DNA of 64,000 nucleotides from Promethearchaeota archaeon (GCA_019058295.1 JAHPZI010000019.1:31403-95402); one strand, 5' to 3'; counted from the first letter of the stretch, positions 53,032-63,428 are shown. Numbers and translations are program-made. Notes: generated by a model not told the origin, from the letters alone.

Positions 53032-53047
53032 AAATATATTTAAATAT
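53032..53047 (+). promoter_or_regulatory. Possible TATA element of the TFB gene
   Basis: AAATATATTTAAATAT stands 115 bases upstream of the TFB ATG. The window is AT-rich and this is a weak call. The leader also has AAGGTGG and a small AGGT/ACCT hairpin near the start codon. Confidence 0.3.
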
Positions 53048-53161
53048 GAAAATTTGATCTTTAATTTTATTGCACACAAAAAGAATTTAACCAAATATTC
53101 TTTTTCAGCATAAAATTTTTGGGTTAAGGTGGAAAAAAACCTCATTAGTGGGGATTAAAGA

Positions 53162-54043
53162 ATGGTATTAGATGTAGAAAACATTACGAATATATGTCCA
53201 GAGTGTGGCGGGATGATTCAACTTTTTGAAGAGAGAGGTGAGACCGTTTGTAGGCAATGTGGTTTAATTATTTTTGAGCGGGGTCTTGATCTTTCTCATA
53301 GTGGAATTAGGGCATACACTAAACAAGAAAAAGACAAAAAAGAGCGTACAGGTTGTCCAATTTCAATTTTAATGCCTGATATTGGGTTAAGTACTATAAT
53401 TGAAAGGAAAAAAATTAAAAATCCTGATTTGAGACGGGCAGCAAAATGGAACACGCATATGTCATGGGAGAAGAGAAATATGCTTATTGCTATTACCGAA
53501 TTAAAAAGGATTGGCAGTAATTTATATTTTCCAGAACATGTTAAAAAAGCAATAGTTCGGCTTTATAAAGAAGTATTTAAGAGGAAATTATTAAGGGGTA
53601 GATCTATAAACGGTATGATTGCTGCTTGTTCTTATTTTGTATGTAAAGAAGAAAAAATTCCAATTACTCTTCAAGAAATCTTAGACGAGACCTCGATAAA
53701 CTCTAATATTATAAAAAAATGTTATAATACATTAGTTAGGGAGTTAAATTTAAAATCTCCTCATATTGATCCGATTTCGCTAATACCTAGATATTGCGCA
53801 GATTTAAACTTGTCTATAGAGGAGGAAAAGGAATCTATTAAAGTTTTACAAAATTTTATTCGAAAAAATTCAACTTGTGGCAAGGATCCAAAAGGTTTAT
53901 GCGCAGGGGCGATATATCTCGTAACAAAGCTTAAGAATAGAAAACTTAGCCAAAAAGAAATATCGCTTGTAATAGGTGTAACCGAAGTAACATTGCGCTC
54001 ACGATATAAAGAAATTTTGAAAAACTTAAAATTTAATTTTTAA
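53162..54043 (+). CDS. tfb: Transcription initiation factor B (TFB)
   Basis: The archaeal TFIIB homologue that binds TBP-DNA and recruits RNA polymerase. It has an N-terminal zinc ribbon, CPECGGMIQLFEERGETVCRQCG, a B-reader/linker region (DLSHSGIRAY), and two cyclin-fold repeats: RNMLIAITELKRIGSNLYFPEHV with GRSINGMIAACSYFVCKE, and VLQNFIRKNSTCGKDPKGLCAGAIYLVTKL, with a final HTH. Length 293 is a little short of typical 300-310. It is unaccompanied; archaea often carry several TFB paralogues, and this may be one. Confidence 0.92.
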   Translation: MVLDVENITNICPECGGMIQLFEERGETVCRQCGLIIFERGLDLSHSGIRAYTKQEKDKKERTGCPISILMPDIGLSTIIERKKIKNPDLRRAAKWNTHMSWEKRNMLIAITELKRIGSNLYFPEHVKKAIVRLYKEVFKRKLLRGRSINGMIAACSYFVCKEEKIPITLQEILDETSINSNIIKKCYNTLVRELNLKSPHIDPISLIPRYCADLNLSIEEEKESIKVLQNFIRKNSTCGKDPKGLCAGAIYLVTKLKNRKLSQKEISLVIGVTEVTLRSRYKEILKNLKFNF

Positions 54044-54156
54044 TTTGAGAATTTCTGAATATCGTTTTTAATTTTTTATTTTAACAATTTTCCTATTTTT
54101 TTAATCACAAATATAAAAGAAAAAATAAAGTAGTTTGAAGATATTATTTAGGAAAC

Positions 54157-55467
54157 TTAAATTTTCTCTACAACAGTGGCAATACCAACACCAAATCCGC
54201 CACACATCATTTGAAGTCCGTAGCGTTTGTTGTAGTTGTTAAGAAAATGAATCATTTCGGTGAAGTAAATAACTCCTGATGCTCCAATTGGATGACCAAT
54301 AGCGATAGCTCCTCCGGTTGGATTTGTTCTTGGATCATCAAGATCATATCCAAGATCTTTGCAAAATGCCAGACATGGAGAGGCAAAAGCTTCGTTCGGT
54401 TCTATACAATCAAGATCGTCAATCGTTAAATCGGCACGTTTTAAGGCTTTTCTACTTGCGGGTATTGGAGCTGTTAACATGATTTTTGGTTCATCTCCCG
54501 CAACGGCTGTCGATAATACTCGTGCCATAGGTTTCAATCCAAGAGAATTTGCTTTTTCTTCAGACATTAATAATGTAGCAGCAGCTCCATCAACTATCTG
54601 TGATGAATTCCCGGCTGTAACTTTTCCACCCCTTCTTTCTTTACGAAATACGGGTTTAAGTGATTGCAATATTTGCCAATATTTTTCCGGTTCATCTAAA
54701 TATCCTGGCCTAACTGTTTGATCTTTAGTTACAGTGACCGTTTCTTGTTTTTGTTTACCAGTCTCCTCATCTATTATTTTATTCATATTTTCATCAGTAT
54801 GCTTTTTTATATAAGTGACTGGAACCACTCTCTTATAATATTCATCTTCTTTTCGCATTGCTTTTGTAGCTTTCACATGTGACCAAGCACCAAATCTGTC
54901 TAGTTGTTCACGAGTAAGTCCATACTTATCATTTATCAACTCTGCAGATACTCCTTGTGGTACAAAATTTTTCATTACACGCTGCATGGCAGGAGAAAAT
55001 ATAGCTGGATAATTTTTAACTTGAGCACAAATTTCAAGAGTAATTCCCATATGGTAATGAGTCATTGACTCTACTCCTGCTGCAATCATTATATCTCCAT
55101 CGCCAACTTTTATTGCATTTGCGCACGTGTTTATTGCCTGAAGTCCTGCATTACAATACCTATCCACTGTTGCTCCCGCAATTACATCTGGCAATTCAGC
55201 TAATAAAACTGCCAACCGACCAATATTCCCCCCCTGTTCTCCTATTTGAGATAGACATCCTATGTGACAATCTTCAATTTCTTTTGGATCGAAATCCGGA
55301 CATTTATCTTTAGTCCTTTCCATTAGTTTTTGTAGTACTGTTATTATTAAATCTTGTGCGGAACATTCTCGGAAAGCACCACCAAGTTTTCCCATCTGAC
55401 TTCTGCCTGATTTTCCAACTGGAGTTCTAATAGCATCAATAACGACGCATTCTTTTAATTCTCTCAT
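54157..55467 (-). CDS. Acetyl-CoA acetyltransferase (thiolase)
   Basis: A thiolase of 436 residues. The nucleophile Cys is in DRYCNAGLQAINTCANAI, the histidine in GAIAIGHPIGASG, and the second catalytic Cys in MMCGGFGVGIATV. EPNEAFASPCLAF is a further conserved block. It condenses two acetyl-CoA or cleaves 3-ketoacyl-CoA. Archaeal mevalonate-pathway thiolases usually pair with an OB-fold DUF35 partner and HMG-CoA synthase; no such genes are adjacent, so a fatty-acid or poly-ester role is equally possible. Confidence 0.92.
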   Translation of the reverse strand: MRELKECVVIDAIRTPVGKSGRSQMGKLGGAFRECSAQDLIITVLQKLMERTKDKCPDFDPKEIEDCHIGCLSQIGEQGGNIGRLAVLLAELPDVIAGATVDRYCNAGLQAINTCANAIKVGDGDIMIAAGVESMTHYHMGITLEICAQVKNYPAIFSPAMQRVMKNFVPQGVSAELINDKYGLTREQLDRFGAWSHVKATKAMRKEDEYYKRVVPVTYIKKHTDENMNKIIDEETGKQKQETVTVTKDQTVRPGYLDEPEKYWQILQSLKPVFRKERRGGKVTAGNSSQIVDGAAATLLMSEEKANSLGLKPMARVLSTAVAGDEPKIMLTAPIPASRKALKRADLTIDDLDCIEPNEAFASPCLAFCKDLGYDLDDPRTNPTGGAIAIGHPIGASGVIYFTEMIHFLNNYNKRYGLQMMCGGFGVGIATVVEKI

Positions 55468-55646
55468 TTAATTCAACTATTTGTTTTTGAAAATGTTACT
55501 TTTTTTTTAAAAAATTAACTATTTGTTATTATTTTTTAGAATTTTTAAATATAGATGTAATGAATGAAAACTAATCATGAAAATATAATTGTCTAACCTT
55601 TAAATGACATAAAAGTATAAATAAAAATAGTTGAGATATAACCTGA

Positions 55647-56378
55647 TTAATTTTGATGTCCAGTTCTTCTGGCAGCAATTTGACCAACTTTCCTTCCTGG
55701 TGGACGATTTCTTGATGTGGTTGTAGGTTTATGGGGTGATTGTTTTGCTCCTCCACCATAGGGGTGTGAACAAGCATTCATTGCAACTCCTCTCACGACT
55801 GGCCATTTTTTAGCCTTTGATTTTTTGTAATGAAATTTATTACCCGCCTTAACGAAAGGTTTATCGGTTCTCCCTCCACCCGCTACAACACCTATTGTAC
55901 AGAGGCAATTTTCATTGAACCATTTTCTTTTTTTAGATCGAAATAATATTTCTACTTTGTTATCTGCTCTATTTCTGATAAGAGCTCCTACTCCAGAGGC
56001 TCGAGCAAACTTACCGCCGTCTTGAGGTGTGGCTTCAATATTAAAAACAAGAGTCCCTAAGGGAATTTCCTTCAGTGGTAAAATATTTCCAACTTCGATT
56101 GGTTGTCCGCCTTTAGCTTGTATATATTCATCTCCTATAAAAATTCCTTCGGGAGGAAGCCATAATCCTTTTTCATCATCTTCGTATTTAATTTTCGCAA
56201 CTGGCGCACCTCTTCCAGGAGAGTGAATTAATTCTATTACTTTAAATTTAATTTGTTCTTCTCCCTCTTTGAAAGGGCGATATTTTACAGCTCCTATGTG
56301 TCTATGGCTTGGTGATTGCCAGGCTAAAGTTCCTCTACCTTTTCGTTGGGCCAGAATTCGCTTTCCCATATGAGTCAC
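55647..56378 (-). CDS. rpl2: Large-subunit ribosomal protein uL2
   Basis: Sequence is a complete archaeal L2 (243 residues): MGKRILAQRKGRGTLAWQSPSHRHIGAVKYR at the start, the middle PEGIFIGDEYIQAKGGQPIEVGNILPL, and the ending RGVAMNACSHPYGGGAKQSPHK with the peptidyl-transferase-proximal His in HPYGGG. The gene usually sits in the S10 operon between L23 and S19; here it stands alone between a thiolase and gatD. Confidence 0.96.
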   Translation of the reverse strand: MTHMGKRILAQRKGRGTLAWQSPSHRHIGAVKYRPFKEGEEQIKFKVIELIHSPGRGAPVAKIKYEDDEKGLWLPPEGIFIGDEYIQAKGGQPIEVGNILPLKEIPLGTLVFNIEATPQDGGKFARASGVGALIRNRADNKVEILFRSKKRKWFNENCLCTIGVVAGGGRTDKPFVKAGNKFHYKKSKAKKWPVVRGVAMNACSHPYGGGAKQSPHKPTTTSRNRPPGRKVGQIAARRTGHQN

Positions 56379-56479
56379 TTAATTTTTAATATATCAATTA
56401 GATTTATTTAATAATTAAAAGCTTAAATTTTTTATTATTTAAGTTGGATTTTCTAAAATTTTGAAAAAGCTTGTAATAA

Positions 56480-57838
56480 TTAGAGTTTTTTGTCTTTTAG
56501 CAATTGATCAATATTATAATTGAACGCAATCGGTATTTCTCTATCTATAAATTCGCCTGCGATATTTTCCAATAGCAATTTCTTAATCTGGCTCGGCTCG
56601 CTTGTTTGTCCTAAAACCCAGCCGAGTTTTATATATCCCGTTTCAGGCAATAAATTACGTCCAGGAATGACGCCCATATTAATTAATTCTCGACCAGTTG
56701 AATACACATTCATACCCGTAAAGCCATGGAGCGTTTGTACGGTCATTAATATAGTTATTCCCTCTTGAATTGCCCTTTCAATGGAATTGTATATTTCAGT
56801 ACTAACATGACCCAATCCCGTCCCTGCGATTGCAATACCTTTATAGCCTTTATCAACATAAAATTCAATTATTTCGTTATTCATTCCAGGATATGAATAA
56901 ATAAGAGCTATTTTTTTCTCGAAATTAGTTTGTGCTTTAGTTTCCAACTTATTTCTTTTTCTATAATCTTTTTTAAACATTTTTATTTTTCTTTCTCGAA
57001 TAATACCTAATGGAATGTCGTCTATGGTTCTAAATGTGTTTCTAACAGAAGAATGCATTTTTCTAACCAACGTTCCCCTATGAATCAATCCATAATCATG
57101 CGCAGAGGACCCTAACATGCATACTACAACTTCAGCAATATCTGACGTTGCGACAGTAGTGGCGTTTATTAAATTCAAGGCTGCATCCGAAGAGGGTCTA
57201 TCAGAACTTCTCTGACTTCCTACCAAAACGACGGGTATTGATAAATCTCTTAACATAAATGATAACGCAGCCGCAGTGAATCCCATAGTATCCGTTCCAT
57301 GCCCTATCACAACACCTTCTTTACCAGAATTAGCTGCTTTTTCGACTTTTTGAGCTAATTGTTGCCAATATTCTGGTCTCATGTTTTCTGAAAGAATTTC
57401 AAATACAATTTCAGTTTCAAGATTACAGATATCAGCCAATTCGGGAACGGCACTAAATAATTCTCCGGGAGTAAAAGAAGGAATCACAGCTCCAGTTGTA
57501 TAATCTAATCGAGACGCTACGGTGCCTCCAGTTCCAAAAAGAATAATATTAGGTAAGTTCTTGCTTGTAGGAAACTTTTTTTCTGGAATTTTATAATGAG
57601 CTTCCTTTTTCCCTATTTTTTTTATTTCTTTAATATCAGAAGCATTAATCCCAATGTTATAATTATTTTCCAATTTTATTTCTATATAATCAGGAGCAGA
57701 ATATTCGGTTCTCGGTAAAACTATTCCCTCATAATCTCCTTCACTAGTTTTTATTTGAATTATATCCCAAATCTCAATTTTATTCTTTTCTAAAAGTTCC
57801 TTTCCTTTACCTTTATAACCTTTTAAATTTTCTGTCAT
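56480..57838 (-). CDS. gatD: Glutamyl-tRNA(Gln) amidotransferase subunit D
   Basis: The asparaginase-like subunit of the archaeal GatDE amidotransferase, which supplies ammonia to convert Glu-tRNA(Gln) to Gln-tRNA(Gln). Key motifs: NIILFGTGGTVASRLDYTTGAVIPSFT (first Thr) and GVVIGHGTDTMGFTAAALSFML (second Thr, Asp). 452 residues, with an N-terminal barrel. It begins one base after gatE ends, so the two are translationally linked. Confidence 0.95.
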   Translation of the reverse strand: MTENLKGYKGKGKELLEKNKIEIWDIIQIKTSEGDYEGIVLPRTEYSAPDYIEIKLENNYNIGINASDIKEIKKIGKKEAHYKIPEKKFPTSKNLPNIILFGTGGTVASRLDYTTGAVIPSFTPGELFSAVPELADICNLETEIVFEILSENMRPEYWQQLAQKVEKAANSGKEGVVIGHGTDTMGFTAAALSFMLRDLSIPVVLVGSQRSSDRPSSDAALNLINATTVATSDIAEVVVCMLGSSAHDYGLIHRGTLVRKMHSSVRNTFRTIDDIPLGIIRERKIKMFKKDYRKRNKLETKAQTNFEKKIALIYSYPGMNNEIIEFYVDKGYKGIAIAGTGLGHVSTEIYNSIERAIQEGITILMTVQTLHGFTGMNVYSTGRELINMGVIPGRNLLPETGYIKLGWVLGQTSEPSQIKKLLLENIAGEFIDREIPIAFNYNIDQLLKDKKL

Positions 57839-59758
57839 TTACTTCAGCTCCTTTAATTTTATTTGTAGTGCATTTTTTAATTCTTTAGACACGAGGGCAC
57901 CATCTATTTTTCCTCTGACTTTTTTCATAACTTCTCCCATTAAAGGGCCCATTGCTCTCATATCTTTTTCTTTTATTAAATCTAAGTTATTTTCAACAAT
58001 TTCATTTACAATATTTTTAAGATCTTCAACAGAAATGCTTTCAATTTTTAGATCCTCTTTTATTTGTTCTATTGAAAGTTCTGGAGAGTCTGCCTTTAAG
58101 CTCATCATCTCTTCAATGGCTTCTTTTCCAATTTCTTTCTTTTTCAATAGCGTAAAAATATCTTTATAATCAGTTTCAGTAATATTTTCAATATTTTTTC
58201 CATCTCTTCTAAGGGCAGTACTAGTTTCTAATAAGGTAGTAATTATTAAAGTTGGATTTTCTGGATAAATTTTAATTAAATCGTTAAAGATAGTTAAATT
58301 TCCCGTAAAAATCAGGTCTTTAATAAACCTTTCTTCAATTTTGAATTTCTTGGAATAATTTTTTATCACATCCCATGGATATTCTGGAAGATCACCCTTA
58401 ATAACTTTAATTTCTTCATTATAATTTATTATTGCTTGAGAATCCGTATCCGGATATAATCGAGCGCCCCCATGCAATTCTCTTAAAAATTCAGTATTAC
58501 CATTATCTAAAGCCCTTCTGGTTTCGGGAGGTACTCCTTTAAATGCATATTTTACACGATTAATGATTACATTAAATGCCTTATCTAATTCTTTTTTATT
58601 TCCTATAACTAGTACAAAACAATCACCTTGTTTTGTTTTTAAGTTATCTTTAAGCGTTTTAATATCCGCGTCAGAAAATTTATAATTTTTTAGATCTTCG
58701 TCGGAATGAATTAAACCCTTTAAACCAGAAATAGATTTAACTTTGCTTGCAATTTCAGTACCAAACCTATAATCTTCCATTAATTCTTTACCTAATAATC
58801 CATCAAAACCTGTAAAATTTATCCCATATAGCTTTTTCTTAGATTTTATCCCTTTTGCAATAAAGCTGCATTTAGTCTTTGCCATTACTTTTGATAAATC
58901 AATTGGTTTTTCAGGAAGAACTTCCTCTTTTAAATTTCTCTTTTGTAATTCCTCTTTAATTTCAACTAAATTAAGTTGTCTTGAAACCTCATGGTTAATA
59001 AGAATTGGAATCCAATCCAATTTTTGTACTCCTTTTATTTCAATTCTCGTACCGGCCTTAATGCTCACATTTACATCTTGTCTAATAGCCCCAAGAACTT
59101 TTTTAACTTTTGTAGACCATACCAATAAGCCTAATCTTTCCGCACATTCTCTGCATTCCATAGGATCGGTAATATCAGGCTTAGTTGTAATCTCAACTAG
59201 GGGAATTCCTAATCGATCTAACCTAAAGAAATTTGTTTTTTCTTCAGTTATTATCTTTCTTGCGGCATCTTCTTCTAAACATAAGATATCTATTCCGATT
59301 TTTTTACCGTTTTCTAATTCAAGATATCCGTCTTTGGCTAAAATCATCGTTCTCTGAAAACCACATGGAACGCTTCCATCGAGATAATTCTTTCTACATA
59401 CATGCATTTCTTCAATAATATTTGAATTAAGAAGTAATGCTATTTCTATAGCAATCTTTCTTGCCTCGTCATTACATTCAAATGGAGGTGTTTCGTCCAG
59501 TTCGTATGTGCAAATAACATCGTTATAACCCTCATATACTATAGTCATTTCTTTTTCATATTCTGTGAGCATTGCTTCGTCATATGTTCCCATTTCCCCC
59601 AAAACAGGTCTCATAAATCGTTTTAGTGTAAAATCCGGCTCTCTTGTTCCCTGAAGTTTATTAGGACATCTACAAAAGAGTTTTGTTTTAGAATCTAGTT
59701 GTTGGTGTATTTCAAGCCCACACAATAAGCCTAATTTTTCGTAATCAAACTCTTCCAT
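57839..59758 (-). CDS. gatE: Glutamyl-tRNA(Gln) amidotransferase subunit E
   Basis: The tRNA-binding, kinase subunit of GatDE, 639 residues. N-terminal cradle: GLLCGLEIHQQLDSKTKLFCRCP, DETPPFECND, GSVPCGFQRTMILA. The central insertion of AspRS-like type lies around 270-420, and the C-terminus has helical and YqeY-like domains (RAMGPLMGEVMKKVRGKIDGALV). The presence of this pair implies glutamine is made on tRNA in this organism. Confidence 0.95.
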   Translation of the reverse strand: MEEFDYEKLGLLCGLEIHQQLDSKTKLFCRCPNKLQGTREPDFTLKRFMRPVLGEMGTYDEAMLTEYEKEMTIVYEGYNDVICTYELDETPPFECNDEARKIAIEIALLLNSNIIEEMHVCRKNYLDGSVPCGFQRTMILAKDGYLELENGKKIGIDILCLEEDAARKIITEEKTNFFRLDRLGIPLVEITTKPDITDPMECRECAERLGLLVWSTKVKKVLGAIRQDVNVSIKAGTRIEIKGVQKLDWIPILINHEVSRQLNLVEIKEELQKRNLKEEVLPEKPIDLSKVMAKTKCSFIAKGIKSKKKLYGINFTGFDGLLGKELMEDYRFGTEIASKVKSISGLKGLIHSDEDLKNYKFSDADIKTLKDNLKTKQGDCFVLVIGNKKELDKAFNVIINRVKYAFKGVPPETRRALDNGNTEFLRELHGGARLYPDTDSQAIINYNEEIKVIKGDLPEYPWDVIKNYSKKFKIEERFIKDLIFTGNLTIFNDLIKIYPENPTLIITTLLETSTALRRDGKNIENITETDYKDIFTLLKKKEIGKEAIEEMMSLKADSPELSIEQIKEDLKIESISVEDLKNIVNEIVENNLDLIKEKDMRAMGPLMGEVMKKVRGKIDGALVSKELKNALQIKLKELK

Positions 59759-59795
59759 ATTTAATCATATTTTCATTTAAATTTATTATTTATTT

Positions 59796-61421
59796 TTACA
59801 ATAATTTAGATACATAGGGTCCGTCTGATTCATATCCTTGCTCGTAAAACCAGTCTCTTGCTCCAAGACCTGAAATGACAGCTAATTTTTTTGCATCAAA
59901 ATAATCTGCTGAGATTGTTTCAGCATTTTTCATTAATAATTTTCCAAAACCTCTATGCTGAATTTGAGTTAAATAACTTGGTTTCGCATCTTTTGGCACC
60001 ATTTCTCCAACAACTTTTATTTCTCTCACAATTAACGTTTTCCCGTTATTTAATTCTGGTCTATGAGCAAGTTGAGATGGTTTTCTTAAACGCAAAAAAC
60101 CTATAAGATAATGCTCTTTTTTATTTTCATAGGAGAGGAATATTTCTTGACCTTGAGATGCTTCATAATCTAAACGATATAACTCTATATTATCAAATGT
60201 ACTCTCATCAATGATTTTTTTTCTTGTACTAATACCAAACTCTCGACATCTAATGCAATTACACTTATTTTCAAGTTGTTTTAATCTTTCCTGCACGAGT
60301 TGTCGTAAATTGCTATTTTTGCAGCCAGTTTCTATTAACGGGGCGGGAATATCACGCATAATTCTCTGGATTCGCACATACGGCGGGAGATTATGTTTTA
60401 CAGTTGCTAAAAGATTAACTAATTCCTCTGTTGAGTAGGGAATGTATTTTCCTTCTTTCCACCAGTTATAGAGTTCTGTTCCATTTATTACTAAACATGG
60501 ATAAATTTTTAGCATATCAGGACGATAATTAGTATCTGAATAGAGACCCTCAAAGGTTTCAATGTCTTTAGAATAATTTGACCCCGGTAAATTAGGCATG
60601 ATATGTGCGTTAATTTTTAATCCTGCGTCCTTCGCGATTCGAATTGCTTCAATTGTATCTTTAGTGGTGTGCCCTCTCTTTATTAAGGTATAAATTTCGT
60701 CATAAATGGTTTGAATTCCTATTTCTACTCTTGTTGTTCCATAAGATAACATTAGGTCAACATCTTTTTCTTTGCAATAATCTGGTCTCGTTTCGATGGT
60801 TATGCCAATAACTCTTCTTTTAGATGTTTCAGCAAACTCTTTTGCTTCTTCTAGACTATTCACATGTTTCTCAACGATACCTTCCAAGGCACCTTTAATA
60901 AAATTTTTTTGATAGGTGGGATCTGTAGATAAAAACGTTCCTCCCATAACAATGAGTTCAATCTTATCAACCTTATGGCCAATTGCTTCTAAATCTCTTA
61001 TTCTACTTTGAACTTGCTTAAAAGGATCATAATTATTATGGATTGAGCGCATTGCTGCAGGTTCTCTGCCAGTGTACGATTGGGCGACCTTTTCCCCTGG
61101 TTGAGAGTCTTGTCCTGGACAATAAATACATGTTCCTGGGCAAGGAAGGGGTTTGGTCATAATAGCTATGACAGAAACACCAGATAAGGTTCTAGTTGAT
61201 CTTCTCTTTAAAATTTGAGTTATACTTTTTTTTTCTTTTTCAGTTGCGTAATCAAAAATAGTAGCATTCTTTATGACTTTATTATACTGATATTTTTTTC
61301 CAATTCTCCCTTTTAGATTTGTTATTTTATCTCGGGAGATTTTAGGATTATTAATTAAAAATTCTATTATTTCTCTTGAAATCTTTCTTACTTTTTCAGA
61401 ATCAGTTGATTCTTTGAGCAT
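59796..61421 (-). CDS. elp3: Elp3-family tRNA uridine carboxymethyl-forming enzyme
   Basis: A 541-residue Elp3 homologue. The radical SAM core carries LPCPGTCIYCPGQDSQPGEKVAQSYTG, and GHTTKDTIEAIRIAKDAGLKINAHIMPNLPGSN. The C-terminal GNAT domain is seen in RGFGKLLMKNAETISADYFDAKKLAVISGLGARDWF. Elp3 modifies U34 of tRNA to cm5U using acetyl-CoA and SAM in archaea. It adds to the other tRNA-modifying genes in this window. Confidence 0.93.
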   Translation of the reverse strand: MLKESTDSEKVRKISREIIEFLINNPKISRDKITNLKGRIGKKYQYNKVIKNATIFDYATEKEKKSITQILKRRSTRTLSGVSVIAIMTKPLPCPGTCIYCPGQDSQPGEKVAQSYTGREPAAMRSIHNNYDPFKQVQSRIRDLEAIGHKVDKIELIVMGGTFLSTDPTYQKNFIKGALEGIVEKHVNSLEEAKEFAETSKRRVIGITIETRPDYCKEKDVDLMLSYGTTRVEIGIQTIYDEIYTLIKRGHTTKDTIEAIRIAKDAGLKINAHIMPNLPGSNYSKDIETFEGLYSDTNYRPDMLKIYPCLVINGTELYNWWKEGKYIPYSTEELVNLLATVKHNLPPYVRIQRIMRDIPAPLIETGCKNSNLRQLVQERLKQLENKCNCIRCREFGISTRKKIIDESTFDNIELYRLDYEASQGQEIFLSYENKKEHYLIGFLRLRKPSQLAHRPELNNGKTLIVREIKVVGEMVPKDAKPSYLTQIQHRGFGKLLMKNAETISADYFDAKKLAVISGLGARDWFYEQGYESDGPYVSKLL

Positions 61422-61463
61422 ATAATTATGATAATTATTAAATGGGAAAAAAAATTTTGGGTT

Positions 61464-62324
61464 TTAATAATTAAGAGGTATTTTTTTCCCTGAAAAGTCT
61501 CTTTTATTTTTACCAAAATCCTTAATCTTTCTTAATTCATTCGAGCTAAATACAGGGCCATCCTTACAAACCAATAATCCTAATGGATCTAGAACACATA
61601 ATCCACATAGACCACAGCCACATCTCATAATTCGTTCAAGGCTAGCTTGTAATTCAATATTATACTTTTCACAGATTTGAAATACATTGTACATCATTAT
61701 CTCAGGACCGCATGTATACACAATAGTGTTAGAAAGTTGTTCTTGGGAATAGTCCTTTATTATATTTTTAAAAATATCCGAAGCGAACCCCTCCAGTCCA
61801 TAACTTCCATCATCAGTACAAAATGATACATTGGAATCTTTATCTATGAACTTATGGAACTCATCAACAAATATCAGTTCACTTTCATTCTTCGCACCTT
61901 CAATAAGAGTGAAATTAATGTTTTCTTTATATAATTCTGAAGCAAAAAATTTAAGAGGAGCCAATCCAATTCCTCCTCCTATTAGAAAAATATTCTTTAA
62001 TTTCTCTTTTGGAATTTTAAAATAATTACCTAAGGGCCCCCTTACACCGATATATGCACCAACCTTCAATTCATGTAATGTATTTGTACACTCGCCAACA
62101 TTTTTTACACTGATACTCCAATTTCCTTTCTCATCATATCCAGAAATTGACATGGGTATTTCATCTATTCCAGGAACCCATATCATAACGAATTGCCCGG
62201 ATTTTGGAAGTTTCTTATTTTGCATTAAGTCTGAATCTTTTACATTAAAAATAATCGTTTTAATGCCATCACATTCATTAATAATTTTCTTAATTTTTAC
62301 TGTTTGGATACTATTTTCAGTCAA
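61464..62324 (-). CDS. pyrK: Dihydroorotate dehydrogenase electron-transfer subunit PyrK
   Basis: A flavoprotein that links PyrD to NAD. FAD/NAD-binding region: GQFVMIWVPGIDEIPMSISG, FLIGGGIGLAPLKFFASEL. The 2Fe-2S cluster is bound by RIMRCGCGLCGLCVLDPLGLLVCKDGPVF, the plant-type four-cysteine pattern. 286 residues. Its start overlaps the pyrD stop by eight bases, a typical pyrDK pair. Confidence 0.92.
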   Translation of the reverse strand: MTENSIQTVKIKKIINECDGIKTIIFNVKDSDLMQNKKLPKSGQFVMIWVPGIDEIPMSISGYDEKGNWSISVKNVGECTNTLHELKVGAYIGVRGPLGNYFKIPKEKLKNIFLIGGGIGLAPLKFFASELYKENINFTLIEGAKNESELIFVDEFHKFIDKDSNVSFCTDDGSYGLEGFASDIFKNIIKDYSQEQLSNTIVYTCGPEIMMYNVFQICEKYNIELQASLERIMRCGCGLCGLCVLDPLGLLVCKDGPVFSSNELRKIKDFGKNKRDFSGKKIPLNY

Positions 62325-63261
62325 AATCGGGCACCTCTTGTGTTTTGAATTCGTGTGCTAATCCCTTTAGCTCTTTAATTGATTTATAACCATTTTCTTT
62401 TAAAAAATTCGTTAAACCCTCATTAATTTCTGTTATAATTTTAGGACCTTGGTATAGAGCCGTACCAATTTGAACTGCGGAAGCTCCAGCAAGAATAAAT
62501 TCAATTACATCTTTCCAATCAAAAACTCCCCCACACCCGATTATTGGTATTTTTAATATTTTATAAAGATCATACACTTTTTTAACTGCAATTGGATGTA
62601 TTGCCTTTCCAGAAAGACCTCCACTTCCATGAGATAAAATAGGCCTTTTTGTATTGATATCAATTTTTAAAGCTGCTACTGTATTTATTGCTACTACTGC
62701 GTCCGCACCTGCTTTTTCTGCTGAAAGAGCGATTTCTCCTATATCTGTAACATTTGGATTTAGTTTAACTAAAATAGGTGAGCTTATTTTTTTTTTAATA
62801 TCAGAAACCAACGAATATGTTAAATCTTTGTCAATACCTATTGATGCCACTTCTGCATGAGGACAAGAAATATTTAGTTCAATAGCATCGGCTCCTGCTT
62901 GTTCTGCTTTTTTTGCAATACTTATATAAGAATCATTAGTATCTCCAAACACACTTACAATCAAGGGAATATTTAATTCTTTTATTTTTTTAATTTCAGA
63001 AATAAAATTATCAATTCCAGGATTTCCAAGACCAACGGCATTCATGAAGGTGCCAGGATAAATTTCTATAATTGAAGGATTTTTATATCCCTTTCTAGGC
63101 TCTGGACCGATTGATTTAGTTGTAACAGCACCAGCACCAGCATCAATTACTCTCTTCATTGAAGAATACGAAACACCCAAAATACCGGAAGCTAAAATGA
63201 GTGGAGATTTTAATTTTAAACCGGAAATTTCTGTTTCTAATATCTTTAACTGATTACTCAT
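62317..63261 (-). CDS. pyrD: Dihydroorotate dehydrogenase, catalytic subunit (class 1B)
   Basis: Oxidises dihydroorotate to orotate with FMN. The TIM-barrel has LASGILGVSYSSMKRVIDAGAGAVTTKSIGPEPR, ELNISCPHAE (catalytic Cys of class 1B), ILVKLNPNVTDIGEIA and LSHGSGGLSGKAIHPIAVKKVYDL, with GAXAVQIGTALYQGP at the end. 314 residues. Class 1B enzymes need PyrK, which follows directly. Confidence 0.94.
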   Translation of the reverse strand: MSNQLKILETEISGLKLKSPLILASGILGVSYSSMKRVIDAGAGAVTTKSIGPEPRKGYKNPSIIEIYPGTFMNAVGLGNPGIDNFISEIKKIKELNIPLIVSVFGDTNDSYISIAKKAEQAGADAIELNISCPHAEVASIGIDKDLTYSLVSDIKKKISSPILVKLNPNVTDIGEIALSAEKAGADAVVAINTVAALKIDINTKRPILSHGSGGLSGKAIHPIAVKKVYDLYKILKIPIIGCGGVFDWKDVIEFILAGASAVQIGTALYQGPKIITEINEGLTNFLKENGYKSIKELKGLAHEFKTQEVPDFD

Positions 63262-63428
63262 TGCTATTAATATGTAATATTTTTTCTGGTTTAAAACTAT
63301 ATGAGAAATTATTTAAAGCTACTTATTATTACTCTTACTGGATATATCATTTTTTTTTTTTCATAAGGAGCCAGAAAAAAATTAATCCCATAAGTAAAGA
63401 AAAGAAACTTTCATAAAAAAATAGCCTC

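Noticed and set aside
55571-55777. 68-codon frame overlapping the end of rpl2
   Set aside because: It is a shadow of the L2 coding sequence in another frame.
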